This document shows, in pieces, positions 6,998 to 15,607 of a stretch of 41,846 nt of DNA. Every line of letters starts with the position of its first letter. The first letter of the stretch is position 1. The notes beneath the pieces were generated by a model, which worked only from the letters and a program-made list of their open reading frames with translations, ran no database searches and was not told where the DNA came from. A program made the translations under genes and the position numbers. This DNA is from Alphaproteobacteria bacterium. Lineage in GTDB: Bacteria; Pseudomonadota; Alphaproteobacteria; CAAGCB01; CAG-977. The DNA is taken from the NCBI GenBank assembly GCA_900768875.1, contig CAAGEP010000007.1, positions 1 to 41,846 on the forward strand. Direction: 5' to 3'.

Positions 6998-8646
6998 AAC
7001 AGCGCCAAAGCAATCGCCTGTACGGTCAGAATACGCAACGTCAGCGTCAGCGGATAGACACTGCTGTACCCCAGCGGCGCGGCATCCGTTCCCGCCATAT
7101 TCAGAATAAACGTCATGGACGGCAGGTTCGTGGTCGAACCCGACAAAGTACCGCACAGCGTCAGATAATTCATCTTTTTATAGCCGCGCATAAAGATGCC
7201 GACCACCAGCAAAGGAATGACCGTAATCAAAACGCCCAGACCGATAAGCTTGACGCCTTCCATACTGGACACCAAGGGGAAAAATCCCGCGCCCGAAGAC
7301 AATCCGACCATGCCCAAAAACAGAATGATGCCGAAATCCTTGAACGCGTTTAAAACAATGGTCGGCGTGTAAAAAATGATACGTCCCAAAGAACCGCGGT
7401 AAGACAGCAGTAATGCCGTCAACAGCGGACCGCCCGACGTTCCCAAGCGAATGGGCGTTGACAAACCGGGAATATGGAACGGAATCAGCCCGAACAAAAT
7501 CCCCAGCATCATGCCGATAAAGAACGGAACGAATCGGGTGGAATTCAGTGCTTCGCGGCTGTTTCCCAAATAACGCACCAACGGCAGAACATCGACCGCC
7601 TTGCCCACAACGACGACGCAGTCGCCGTACGCCAGCTTCAAATCGGGCGTCGGAGAATGGGAAATACCGTTGCGGATGACGCGGGAAATCACCCAATGGT
7701 GACGGACGTCGCCCATGATTTTCTTCAGCGGTTTGCCGACGCGTTTGGGTTTCGTCACATAGATGTTCGACGATTGGATTTGTTCCGCGCTTTCTTTCAT
7801 CAAATCGCGTTTCGGATCGACTTGGAACAGAATCGACACGGTGGAAAAAAACGTCTTGGGTCCGAACAGCAGCAAAACGTCGCCGACCTGCAAAGTCGTG
7901 TGTTCGTGCGGAACTATGTACTCATCGCCGCGCTTCATGCGCGAAACCGCCATGGAGTAGTGAATCATTTTTAAAAAGTGACCGACCTCAATGCCGTTGA
8001 AATTCGGATTGTTGACAACGACGTTAAAGCCCTCCATGTGGGGGTTTTCCTCCGCTTTCTGATATTCGTAAGCGGCGACTTCATCCGTGATGTTCACGCG
8101 GAACAGGGATTTCAAAAACGCGAAAACGCAAATCGTGCAGACAATCGTAATCGGGTACGCCATGGCGTACGTCATGCTGCTTTGCGCCACTTTGTCGGGG
8201 GTCAAACCCAATTCCGCCAAAATCTGCTGCCCCGCACCCAAAGCCGGCGTGCTGGTAACCGCCCCCGAATACAGTCCGACCAACTGCGACAAATCCATAA
8301 AACCGAACTTGCCGATAACGCAAGTCACAATCGAACCGATAACCACAACCGCCAAAGCAATCGCGTTCATCACGATTCCGTTGCGCTTCAAACTGGAAAA
8401 GATATTGGGACCGACCGTCAGCCCCATGGAATAAATGAACAAAATCAATCCGAATTCACGCAGGAATCCCAGCGTATTCGGTTCCAAAACAACATCGTTC
8501 GCATTCAAAAAATAGCCCAAAATCAAACCGGCGAACAAAACGCCGCCCGATCCGATGCTGATTCCCCGCACCTTGACCGAACCCAAAAAGATTCCCGAAA
8601 ACGCTGTCAGACAAAAGCACAAAATAGTGATAACGGTCGTAGTCAT
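6994..8646 (-). CDS. AspT/YidE/YbjL-family transporter with TrkA-C domains
   Basis: A 550-residue membrane protein with the duplicated aspartate-alanine exchanger layout: a membrane half at about 1-175 (including GAVTSTPALGAGQQILA), two TrkA-C (RCK_C) domains in the middle (AVSRMKRGDEYIVPHEH, then LKLAYGDCVVVVGKA), and a second membrane half that repeats the motif (GTLSGSTTNLPSMTF). Family members exchange anions or amino acids, such as aspartate for alanine, or are uncharacterised YidE-type proteins; the substrate is not readable. ATG 8646 follows GGAATC; an in-frame TTG at 8661 is less likely. It converges with the cysteine-rich gene. Confidence 0.87.
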   Translation of the reverse strand: MTTTVITILCFCLTAFSGIFLGSVKVRGISIGSGGVLFAGLILGYFLNANDVVLEPNTLGFLREFGLILFIYSMGLTVGPNIFSSLKRNGIVMNAIALAVVVIGSIVTCVIGKFGFMDLSQLVGLYSGAVTSTPALGAGQQILAELGLTPDKVAQSSMTYAMAYPITIVCTICVFAFLKSLFRVNITDEVAAYEYQKAEENPHMEGFNVVVNNPNFNGIEVGHFLKMIHYSMAVSRMKRGDEYIVPHEHTTLQVGDVLLLFGPKTFFSTVSILFQVDPKRDLMKESAEQIQSSNIYVTKPKRVGKPLKKIMGDVRHHWVISRVIRNGISHSPTPDLKLAYGDCVVVVGKAVDVLPLVRYLGNSREALNSTRFVPFFIGMMLGILFGLIPFHIPGLSTPIRLGTSGGPLLTALLLSYRGSLGRIIFYTPTIVLNAFKDFGIILFLGMVGLSSGAGFFPLVSSMEGVKLIGLGVLITVIPLLVVGIFMRGYKKMNYLTLCGTLSGSTTNLPSMTFILNMAGTDAAPLGYSSVYPLTLTLRILTVQAIALALF

Positions 8647-8818
8647 ATTGCTTGATTCCAATAAAATTGAAGTGCAAAAATGATACGCTTTCCTATCGGA
8701 AAAAGAAAGATGTTTTATCAGGTTTTTCGCTGTTTTTTCAGTTCAAAACCAAAAAAAATGTTGAATTTTGTCCAAAACACGTCTAATCTGAAGAAAATTG
8801 GTTTCGAGGGGGATTTTT

Positions 8819-9997
8819 ATGGGTATTTTATCGGATTTGTTTTCGGGTAAACGCAAACGCGAACAGGCCGCTGCGCGGATAAAAGCGAACGCCGCCGCTT
8901 TTGCTTTCGCGGGAATCAGCATTCTGAGTCCCATGAAAGCGTTCGGTCAAAACGCGCAAAGCGCTCCGGCCGAAAAAGCGAAAACGGAAATGGTCGATTC
9001 GGCCGCGAAACAAATCAAATTCAAGGACGCCGCCGTTCAATCCGCCGCCGAACGGATGATGAAAACCCCGACGGGACGCAAAGTGCTGGAAGGACTGCAT
9101 GCGCTGAATATCGATGTGACTTACGATTCTTCGGTCAGCGAGGATTTAGGCGGATTTTATTCCGTTCCCGCAAAAAAAATCCTGTTGAACGCCAACTGTT
9201 CGGATGATTTGATTGCCTCGATTTTGGTGCATGAAGGCAGTCACGCCCTGCAGGCGGCACGCTGCCGTTTAGGCCCCGCGCTTGATATGCAGACGTATTT
9301 TTCGCTGAACAAAGCGATGGAAGCCGACGCGATGAAAAACCAAGTATTTGCCGCTTATGAACTGAAGGAACAGGGCGACAAATCCGTATTCACCGCTTTC
9401 GAGCGCGACCGTCCGTCTTTGGCGAACGCGTATTTGAAGTTGCGTGAAACATATGCGGATCAGCCCGATTCGCTGGCAAAATACACAATGCTGGCGTATT
9501 ACAAAGATTATGCTTACGTTAAAACGTACGAAGACCGCTATGTCAAGGCGATTGACACCTTTAACGACATGGCCAAACCCAACGCCATCGGCGGCGCGTT
9601 CCAAGTGCATTTGAGCGAAGCCGAAATCATCAAACGCGTTTGCCAGCTGGACGGCAAAAATTACATGCAGCCCGCCGATTCGGTTTATTTGCAAAGCGCG
9701 GCATGCAATTATGTGCAGAAAAGCACTTACAAGGCTTTGGCGAAAATCGCCTCCAAGTTCGCAAAAAAAGTCGGCGAAAGCACGCTGTATAAAACCGACA
9801 ACTCATATACCGGCATGTTTGTCGTCGATTACAAAGGCAGACTTGACGAAAAAATGCCGCAACCGAAATCGGCCGTCAATTCTTCGCAAAAAAGCCGGCC
9901 TGTCGGCAACAAGGCCGGCAACAAACAAACGCCTGCCCGCCCGCCTCAGCGCCGTACGGTCAGATCGGTATACGCAAACCGGCGAGAAGGGCGGTAA
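8819..9997 (+). CDS. Putative zinc metallopeptidase, DUF6782-like
   Basis: A 392-residue protein. The basic N-terminus leads into a hydrophobic stretch (AAAFAFAGISILSPMKAFG, about 26-43) that may be a signal or anchor. The core has an HExxH site, H138-EGSH-142 (VHEGSHALQ), and a candidate third ligand E168 in MEADAM, as in zincin-type peptidases annotated DUF6782. The C-terminal 50 residues are low complexity, basic and proline-rich (KQTPARPPQRRTVRS). AGGGGG lies just upstream of the ATG. Nothing in the flanking genes reveals a partner. Peptidase activity is predicted only from the motif. Confidence 0.7.
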   Translation: MGILSDLFSGKRKREQAAARIKANAAAFAFAGISILSPMKAFGQNAQSAPAEKAKTEMVDSAAKQIKFKDAAVQSAAERMMKTPTGRKVLEGLHALNIDVTYDSSVSEDLGGFYSVPAKKILLNANCSDDLIASILVHEGSHALQAARCRLGPALDMQTYFSLNKAMEADAMKNQVFAAYELKEQGDKSVFTAFERDRPSLANAYLKLRETYADQPDSLAKYTMLAYYKDYAYVKTYEDRYVKAIDTFNDMAKPNAIGGAFQVHLSEAEIIKRVCQLDGKNYMQPADSVYLQSAACNYVQKSTYKALAKIASKFAKKVGESTLYKTDNSYTGMFVVDYKGRLDEKMPQPKSAVNSSQKSRPVGNKAGNKQTPARPPQRRTVRSVYANRREGR

Positions 9998-10065
9998 AAT
10001 TTCTTTTTAAAACGGAACAAATGCGTTAAACTGCCCGCCTGTTGTTTTTTTTAGGAGCTTTTCCG

Positions 10066-11673
10066 ATGATCAGAGTGAGCAGCGTTCCCTTGCGTGTCAA
10101 ACAGGTCCCCGAAGACTTTACGGCTTTTGTCGCCGAATTGACGGGATGGACAAACATCAAATCCGTAACCGTTGTCAAAAAATCGGTCGACGCGCGCAAG
10201 AAAACGAATCTGCATTTGGAATACTCGTTCGACGTGGAAATCAACGGCGACGAAGAAGAAGCACTGACAAATTCCCTATACCGCAATGTCGGAATTTTGC
10301 AACCTTACCCTGTCTATCAGGCCTTGACATCCAAACCGCTCAGCCCTCGTCCGATTGTCGTCGGAACGGGTCCCGCGGGGATTATGGCGGCTTTGGCTTT
10401 GGCGGAAGCGGGGGCGAATCCGTTGGTCATCGAACGCGGCAAAAACGTTTCCAGACGCCGCAAAGACGTGGAACGCTTGTGGAAAATCGGCGAACTGAAC
10501 GAAAATTCAAACGTGCAGTTCGGCGAAGGCGGCGCGGGGACTTTTTCGGACGGCAAGCTGAACACGGGCATTAAAAAAGACGCCTTGACGCGCAAAGTTT
10601 TGACGGAATTCATCGCGGCGGGCGCGCCGCCCGAAATTTTATACGAAGGAAAGCCCCATATCGGCACGGACAAACTGGGGCGGGTCGTTACCAACATTCG
10701 GCGAAAAATTTTAAGCTTGGGCGGCGAATACCGCTTTGAAACCCGATTGACCGACATCATTGTCAAAGACGGCGCCATCAAAGCCGTCCAAGTCGTCAAC
10801 GCCGCGGGCGAAATCGAAGAAATCGCCGCAACCAGAGTCATTCTGGCAATCGGTCACAGCGCGCGCGACACGTTTGAAATGCTGTACAACCGCGGGGTCA
10901 AAATGATTCAAAAGCCCTTTGCGGTCGGCGTGCGAATCGAACACCTGCAGTCTTTTATCAACAAAAGCCGCTACGGCATGGTCAAGCCCAAAGCTTTGCT
11001 GGGCGCCGCGGATTACAAGCTTGCCGTCCACATGGACAACGGGCGCGGGGTGTATTCGTTCTGCATGTGTCCGGGGGGAACGGTTGTCGCAGCGGCGTCC
11101 GAAGCGGGACGCGTCGCCACCAACGGGATGAGCTTTTACGCCCGCGACGGCGTCAACGCGAACAGCGCTTTGCTGGTCGATGTCAAACCCGAAGAAGACT
11201 TTGAAACCGATCATCCTTTGGCGGGCGTCGAATTTCAGCGCAAAATCGAAGAAAACGCTTTTCGCGCGGGCGGCGGATTGTTCAAAGCCCCCGTTCAAAA
11301 AGCCATGGACTTTATCGAAGGGCGCGAAACGACCGAATTCGGCGAAGTTCTGCCGACATACCGCCCAGGCGTTTCTTTTGCGGACATGCGCGCGGTGTTG
11401 CCGCCCGTCATTGCCGAAACGCTGCGCTTGGGATTTCGCAAGCTGAACCGTAAAATCTACGAATTTTCCAAGCATGACGCGCTGTTGACGGGGGCGGAAA
11501 CCCGTTCGTCGTCGCCCGTGCGCATTCTGCGCGATCCGAACTGTTGCGAAAGCGTCAATGTTTCGGGGCTGTATCCGTGCGGCGAAGGCGCGGGATACGC
11601 AGGCGGCATTGTGTCCGCCGCCGCGGACGGCTTGCGGTGCGCCGCGCATGTGATTGTCAAAGAAAATACATAA
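10066..11673 (+). CDS. FAD-dependent oxidoreductase (COG2509-like)
   Basis: A 535-residue flavoprotein of the uncharacterised NAD(P)/FAD-dependent dehydrogenase group. An N-terminal domain of about 90 residues precedes the Rossmann FAD site IVVGTGPAGIMAALALAEAG (about 97-116). VQFGEGGAGTFSDGKLNTGI and the C-terminal GLYPCGEGAGYAGGIVSAA, which closes the FAD site, are typical of the family. Cysteines occur in FCMCPGG. The substrate is unknown. The ATG follows AGGAG; upstream in-frame codons are unsupported. A terminator-like hairpin follows at 11683, so the gene is probably a single unit ahead of alaA. Confidence 0.85.
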   Translation: MIRVSSVPLRVKQVPEDFTAFVAELTGWTNIKSVTVVKKSVDARKKTNLHLEYSFDVEINGDEEEALTNSLYRNVGILQPYPVYQALTSKPLSPRPIVVGTGPAGIMAALALAEAGANPLVIERGKNVSRRRKDVERLWKIGELNENSNVQFGEGGAGTFSDGKLNTGIKKDALTRKVLTEFIAAGAPPEILYEGKPHIGTDKLGRVVTNIRRKILSLGGEYRFETRLTDIIVKDGAIKAVQVVNAAGEIEEIAATRVILAIGHSARDTFEMLYNRGVKMIQKPFAVGVRIEHLQSFINKSRYGMVKPKALLGAADYKLAVHMDNGRGVYSFCMCPGGTVVAAASEAGRVATNGMSFYARDGVNANSALLVDVKPEEDFETDHPLAGVEFQRKIEENAFRAGGGLFKAPVQKAMDFIEGRETTEFGEVLPTYRPGVSFADMRAVLPPVIAETLRLGFRKLNRKIYEFSKHDALLTGAETRSSSPVRILRDPNCCESVNVSGLYPCGEGAGYAGGIVSAAADGLRCAAHVIVKENT

Positions 11674-11682
11674 ATAGGCTTC

Positions 11683-11705
11683 CTTTCCGACGCGGAAAGT
11701 TTTAT
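11683..11705 (+). terminator. Rho-independent terminator after the FAD oxidoreductase gene
   Basis: CTTTCCG (11683-11689), loop ACG and CGGAAAG (11693-11699) make a seven-pair stem followed by TTTTATT. The stem is short, so strength is uncertain. Confidence 0.6.
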
Positions 11706-11739
11706 TCTGCCCCTACCTTTTAATTTTATGGGGGCAAAG

Positions 11740-12960
11740 ATGAGAACGTTCAATAAATCTTCGCGTCTGGACGGCGTGCGCTACGAGATTCGCGGTCCCG
11801 TGCTGAAAGCGGCTCAACAGCTGGAGGAAGCGGGCTATAAAATCCTCAAGCTCAACATCGGCAATCCCGCCGTGTTCGATTTGAACGCGCCCGAAGAAAT
11901 CGTCAAGGACGTGATTCTGAATCTGCCCTACTCCGACGGCTATTCGGATTCCAAAGGCATCTTTCCCGCGCGCAAAGCCGTCATGCACTATTGCCAGCAA
12001 AAACATATCGACGGCGTGCAAATCAACGACATCTATTTGGGCAACGGCGTATCCGACTTGATTTTGCTCAGTATGGAAGCGTTCTTGGACAACGGCGACG
12101 AAGTGCTGGTTCCCATGCCCGACTATCCGCTGTGGACGGCGGCGATTTGCTTGGCGGGCGGAAAAGCCGTCCACTATGTTTGCGACGAACAATCCGACTG
12201 GTATCCCGACATCGCCGACATGGAACGCAAAATCACCCCGAAAACCAAGGCGATTGTCGTCATCAACCCGAACAATCCCACGGGCGCGGTTTACCCGAAA
12301 GAAGTGCTGGAACAAATCGCCGCTTTGGCGGAAAAGCATCACTTGGTCGTTTTCTGCGACGAAATCTACGACAAAATTTTGTACGACGGCGTTACGCACA
12401 CATCGATTGCTTCGATGATAAAAGACACGTTCTGCCTGACGTTCAACGGCATTTCCAAAAACTACCGCGCGTGCGGATTCCGCGCCGCTTGGATGGTGCT
12501 AAGCGGCAACAAAAAAATCGCCGAAGACTACATCGACGGATTGGATTTGCTGGCAAACATGCGCCTGTGTTCCAACGTGCCGGGACAATACGCGATTCAA
12601 ACCGCTCTGGGCGGCTACCAAAGCATCAACGACTTGGTCGCTCCCGGCGGACGGCTGTACGAACAAAGAACGCTGTGCCACAAGCTGTTGAACGACATTC
12701 CGGGGATTTCATGCGTCAAAGCCAAAGGTTCGCTTTACATGTTCCCCAAAATCGACACGCAGAAATTCAATATCAAGGATGACCAAAAGTTCGTCTTGGA
12801 TTTATTGATGGAAAAGCGGATTCTGTTAGTCAACGGTCGGGGCTTCAACTGGGACAAACCGGATCATTTCCGCGTCGTGTTTCTGCCCAGAACCGATGAT
12901 TTGACAAAAGCTTTGGGCTTGCTCAAAGATTTCTTGGCAACCTATCAACAAAAGGATTGA
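11740..12960 (+). CDS. alaA: Alanine aminotransferase (glutamate-pyruvate), AlaA type
   Basis: A 406-residue class I PLP aminotransferase that interconverts pyruvate and glutamate with alanine and 2-oxoglutarate. It follows the enterobacterial AlaA pattern closely from end to end: SSRLDGVRYEIRGPVLKAA, LNIGNPA, MPDYPLWTAA, NPNNPTGAVY, D207/Y210 in CDEIYDKILYD, and the PLP lysine K240 in FNGISKNYRACGFR. ATG 11740 is preferred over ATG 11728 because GGGGG sits about seven bases before it. The D-lactate dehydrogenase gene starts 11 bases after the stop, so both enzymes of the pyruvate node are likely cotranscribed. Confidence 0.93.
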   Translation: MRTFNKSSRLDGVRYEIRGPVLKAAQQLEEAGYKILKLNIGNPAVFDLNAPEEIVKDVILNLPYSDGYSDSKGIFPARKAVMHYCQQKHIDGVQINDIYLGNGVSDLILLSMEAFLDNGDEVLVPMPDYPLWTAAICLAGGKAVHYVCDEQSDWYPDIADMERKITPKTKAIVVINPNNPTGAVYPKEVLEQIAALAEKHHLVVFCDEIYDKILYDGVTHTSIASMIKDTFCLTFNGISKNYRACGFRAAWMVLSGNKKIAEDYIDGLDLLANMRLCSNVPGQYAIQTALGGYQSINDLVAPGGRLYEQRTLCHKLLNDIPGISCVKAKGSLYMFPKIDTQKFNIKDDQKFVLDLLMEKRILLVNGRGFNWDKPDHFRVVFLPRTDDLTKALGLLKDFLATYQQKD

Positions 12961-12971
12961 AAGGACAAACA

Positions 12972-14003
12972 ATGACCAAAATCGTTTACTTCAACGTTTA
13001 CGACATCACCCGCCGTTATTACGAGGAAAACCCGCTGAACGCCAAAGACGTCGAAATCGTCATGACGGAAAAAAGCCCCGCCGATTTGACCGACGAAGAA
13101 CTGGCGAAAATGTCGGACGCGGAAATCATATCCGTTTTCGTGCATGCCGTTGACGTCGGCGCGCAGGTGTTGGAAAAATTCCCGAATCTGAAGCTGATTG
13201 CCTTGCGCTCCACGGGCTTTAACAACGTCGATTTGGATTATTGCAAAGAACACGGCATTTACGTTTGCAACGTTCCGGGATACGGCGATTCGACGGTTGC
13301 GGAATTCGCGTTCGGTCTGTTGTTGGATGTCACCCGCAAAATCAGCCGTTCGTACCGCGCCGTACAGGAAGCGCACGTCGACACCGACCACTACTTGGGA
13401 TTCGACTTGCGCGGACGGACAATCGGCATCGTCGGCACGGGAGCAATCGGACGCTACGCCGCGCGCATTGCCAAAGGCTTCCAAATGAACGTTCTGGCGT
13501 ACGACCCGTATCCGAATGAAGCCCACGCGCAAGAAATCGGATTCGAGTATGTGACGTTGGATGAAATGTTTGAAAAAGCGGACATTTTCTCGCTTCACTG
13601 CCCGTTGACCAAAGAAAACTATCACCTGTTCGACGAAGACGCGTTCGCCAAAATGAAAAAAGGCGTTGTCATCGTCAACACGGCGCGCGGGGAACTGATT
13701 GACACCGAAGCGCTGTTCAAAGCGATTTCCTCCGGCAAAGTCTGGGGCGCGGGATTGGACGTTTTGGAAAACGAAGGCGCTTTGCTGCACGACGATCTGG
13801 CGCTTCATTCCATGCGCGAACAATCGTCGGATTCGCTGTTGCGTTCGTGGATTAACCTGCGCATGCTGCAGCTGAAAAACGTTGTGATGACTCCGCACGT
13901 CGCCTTTAATTCGATTGACGCGGTGCATCGCATTTTGAAAACGGCAAACGACAACATCGAAGCCTATTTGCAGGGCAATCCCCGCAATTCCGTGATGAAG
14001 TAA
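12972..14003 (+). CDS. ldhA: D-lactate dehydrogenase family 2-hydroxyacid dehydrogenase
   Basis: A 343-residue NAD-dependent D-2-hydroxyacid dehydrogenase. The NAD-binding motif is GIVGTGAIG (about 152-160). The catalytic trio fits the family: R239 in NTARGELID, E268 in GLDVLENEG and H309 in MTPHVAF. The LRSTGFNNVDLD and VPGYGDSTVAEFA segments match the LdhA (fermentative D-lactate) subgroup, which reduces pyruvate to D-lactate and regenerates NAD+. AAAGGAC lies before the ATG. It follows alaA by 11 bases. A weak hairpin at 14023-14050 may end the unit. Confidence 0.9.
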   Translation: MTKIVYFNVYDITRRYYEENPLNAKDVEIVMTEKSPADLTDEELAKMSDAEIISVFVHAVDVGAQVLEKFPNLKLIALRSTGFNNVDLDYCKEHGIYVCNVPGYGDSTVAEFAFGLLLDVTRKISRSYRAVQEAHVDTDHYLGFDLRGRTIGIVGTGAIGRYAARIAKGFQMNVLAYDPYPNEAHAQEIGFEYVTLDEMFEKADIFSLHCPLTKENYHLFDEDAFAKMKKGVVIVNTARGELIDTEALFKAISSGKVWGAGLDVLENEGALLHDDLALHSMREQSSDSLLRSWINLRMLQLKNVVMTPHVAFNSIDAVHRILKTANDNIEAYLQGNPRNSVMK

Positions 14004-14215
14004 TTCTTGAGGAAATAACTTAGAAAACGGCGCTTTTCGGAGCGTTTTGCATGCTGCCGACGGAATCGGGAAAAAGACGTACTTAATTTATGTCCTTATT
14101 GAGCAATCACCGGCGACAAACCGGGGTTGCTTTCCGACCAAAAGCAAAAACAAGGCAGAATATTTTATCCCCGCCCCGATATTGCCAAAGGGGCGGGGAG
14201 CTTCAAATAAAACGA
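14004..14215. other. Intergenic region between convergent ldhA and hydrolase genes
   Basis: Non-coding. It holds an imperfect hairpin at about 14023-14050 with a TTTTCGG loop and a TTTT tail for ldhA, a small AACCGGGGTT palindrome near 14118, and the strong GC hairpin at 14169-14198. No credible gene is seen. Confidence 0.5.
14169..14198 (-). terminator. Strong GC hairpin, probable terminator of the hydrolase gene
   Basis: CCCCGCCCC (14169-14177) and GGGGCGGGG (14190-14198) form a perfect nine-pair stem with a 12-base loop, 17 bases downstream of the minus-strand stop. The following bases on the minus strand are ATAAAATATT rather than a pure U tract, so termination is likely but not certain. 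Confidence 0.55.
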
Positions 14216-15163
14216 TTAACCGATTTTGAACACGTCGCGCAGTTTGGCGGTTGCCAGCAGTACCGCGTCGCGGGTGGCGGCGGATTGCGCTATCGGGTTC
14301 AACATCATAAAGTCGTGAATCGTTCCGTTGAACCGCACCGACGTTGTTTTAACGCCCGCGTCGTTCAATTTGCGGGCGAATGCTTCGCCTTCGTCGCGCA
14401 GGACGTCGTTTTCCGCCGTTATCACCAAAGCGGGCGGCAAGTCTTTCAACTGTTCCGCCGAAGCGTTCAGAGGCGACGACAATATCGACGCGCGGTCGTC
14501 TTTGTTCGGCGCGTACAGTTTCCAAAACCATGCCATCGCTTTTTTGGTCAGCCACGGTCCGTTTTCAAAACACCGATAAGACTCCGTTTCCATTGCCGCG
14601 TCGGTGACGGGATAAATCAACAGCTGGAATCCGATTTTCGGAGTACCTTCCTTTTTGGCTTTCAACGCCATGGCTATCGCCATATTGCCGCCGACACTGT
14701 CCCCCGCCACAGCCAAGCGCGCCGCATCCAGCCGCAATTCGTCCGCATGTGAAACAACATCCTTCAACACGGCGAACAGCTCCTCGGTCGGCTGAGGGAA
14801 AGCGGCTTCGGGCGACGGCGTATAAACGGGAAAAACGACCGCCGCGGGAATGCCCGCCGCCAATTCGCGCACCAGCCTGTCATGCGTCGTGTCGTCGCCC
14901 AAAACCCAGCCGCCGCCGTGAATGTAGAATACTGTCGGCAGTTTTTCTTTTATGCCTTTCGGGCGGTGGATTTTGACGGCGATTTGCGTTCCGTTGACAT
15001 CGATATAGCGCGTTTCGACGTCCGTATCCGGCGCGGTCGCGGGAAAGCTTTGAACCGACGTCAGCACTTTGCGCGCCTGCTTCGGCGTCAAGTCGTACAG
15101 CGGCTTTGAGCCCGACTTTTCCGTGTTTTCGATAAATTCTTTGACTTTTGCAATCAAATGCAT
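14216..15163 (-). CDS. Alpha/beta hydrolase of the HSL (hormone-sensitive lipase-like) family
   Basis: A 315-residue esterase/lipase-like enzyme. The oxyanion motif is HGGGW (YIHGGGWVLGD), the nucleophile serine is in GDSVGGNMA (GDSAGG variant), the acid is the aspartate in ENDVLRDEGE, and the histidine is in GTIHDFMML. There is no signal peptide, so it is probably cytoplasmic and acts on short acyl esters; the physiological substrate is unknown. The ATG at 15163 has a strong AGGAGG just upstream; the frame stays open 14 codons further but without support. It diverges from the tmRNA promoter. Confidence 0.88.
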   Translation of the reverse strand: MHLIAKVKEFIENTEKSGSKPLYDLTPKQARKVLTSVQSFPATAPDTDVETRYIDVNGTQIAVKIHRPKGIKEKLPTVFYIHGGGWVLGDDTTHDRLVRELAAGIPAAVVFPVYTPSPEAAFPQPTEELFAVLKDVVSHADELRLDAARLAVAGDSVGGNMAIAMALKAKKEGTPKIGFQLLIYPVTDAAMETESYRCFENGPWLTKKAMAWFWKLYAPNKDDRASILSSPLNASAEQLKDLPPALVITAENDVLRDEGEAFARKLNDAGVKTTSVRFNGTIHDFMMLNPIAQSAATRDAVLLATAKLRDVFKIG

Positions 15164-15252
15164 GTTTTCCTCCTGTTTTTCACAAAAGAAAAGCATAAGC
15201 CGCAAACACCGATTTGTCCCGACGGCAAAAGGGATAGGACAATACTTCCCTC

Positions 15253-15281
15253 TTGCGTTTCGATGATTTCGCCCTTATAAT
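15253..15281 (+). promoter_or_regulatory. Promoter of the tmRNA gene
   Basis: TTGCGT (15253-15258), a 17-base spacer and a perfect TATAAT (15276-15281). The predicted start, near 15288, coincides with the first hairpin of the tmRNA acceptor piece. Confidence 0.75.
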
Positions 15282-15287
15282 TACAGG

Positions 15288-15578
15288 GTCGGGATTTCCC
15301 GACTATGATGCTAAACGCCTTGTGGAATAGGCGTAGCGGACCCGGGGGCGGTACCCGGCGCCTCCACCATACGGGGGCGAAACAGGATCGACGCGCGTAG
15401 TAAAGGTAAGGTTTGCATCCGGCATTGTACCACCGTTATCGGGCTGAAACTTTAAATGCGAATGATAATCGCACTCAGGTTGCTTTGGCTGCGTAATGCG
15501 GTCGAAAAACCGAACTTAATCCCTGCGGCTTGAGCGCCGTCGGTGGGGCGGGGACTTGCCTAGCAACAGAAGTGTCCC
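15288..15578 (+). ncRNA. ssrA: Transfer-messenger RNA, circularly permuted two-piece type
   Basis: tmRNA rescues stalled ribosomes and tags the nascent peptide. The order is permuted as in Alphaproteobacteria. The acceptor piece comes first: hairpin GTCGGGA/TCCCGAC at 15288-15303, CGCCT/AGGCG at 15316-15333, a T-arm CCGGG-GGCGGTA-CCCGG, then acceptor strand CGCCTCC and ACCA ending at 15369. The coding piece begins at 15373 with GGGGGCG, which pairs with CGCCTCC. Only three bases (TAC) separate CCA from GGGGGCG. The tag frame is at 15458-15496. The far end folds as GGGAC/GTCCC (15551-15578) around TTGC-CTA-GCAA and is followed by TTTTCTTT. Maturation into two chains is family knowledge; the exact ends are estimates. 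Confidence 0.93.
15458..15496 (+). other. tmRNA tag reading frame (ANDNRTQVALAA, stop)
   Basis: From resume codon GCG at 15458 the frame reads ANDNRTQVALAA and stops at TAA 15494-15496. The ANDN start and LAA end match alphaproteobacterial tags: the LAA end is the ClpX signal and the upstream part is where SspB binds. It lies within the coding piece and is not a free-standing gene. Confidence 0.88.
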
Positions 15579-15588
15579 GTTTTCTTTA
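15549..15588 (+). terminator. Probable intrinsic terminator at the tmRNA 3' end
   Basis: The closing helix GGGAC (15551-15555) with GTCCC (15574-15578) encloses the nested TTGC-CTA-GCAA hairpin and is followed by GTTTTCTTT. The same helix seems to be part of the tmRNA coding piece, so processing and termination may share it. sspB begins 20 bases after the tract, so some read-through is possible. Confidence 0.5.
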
Positions 15589-15607
15589 TAACGATTTTGG
15601 ATTGCAG

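Noticed and set aside
10711..11649. 312-codon minus-strand frame opposite the FAD oxidoreductase gene
   Set aside because: Antisense shadow; the plus strand carries the FAD motifs.
12945..13928. 327-codon minus-strand frame opposite ldhA
   Set aside because: Antisense shadow with no recognisable domains.
15530..15607. N-terminal extension of sspB
   Set aside because: It lies inside the tmRNA coding piece and its terminator-like helix; the SspB family begins at the ATG at 15608.
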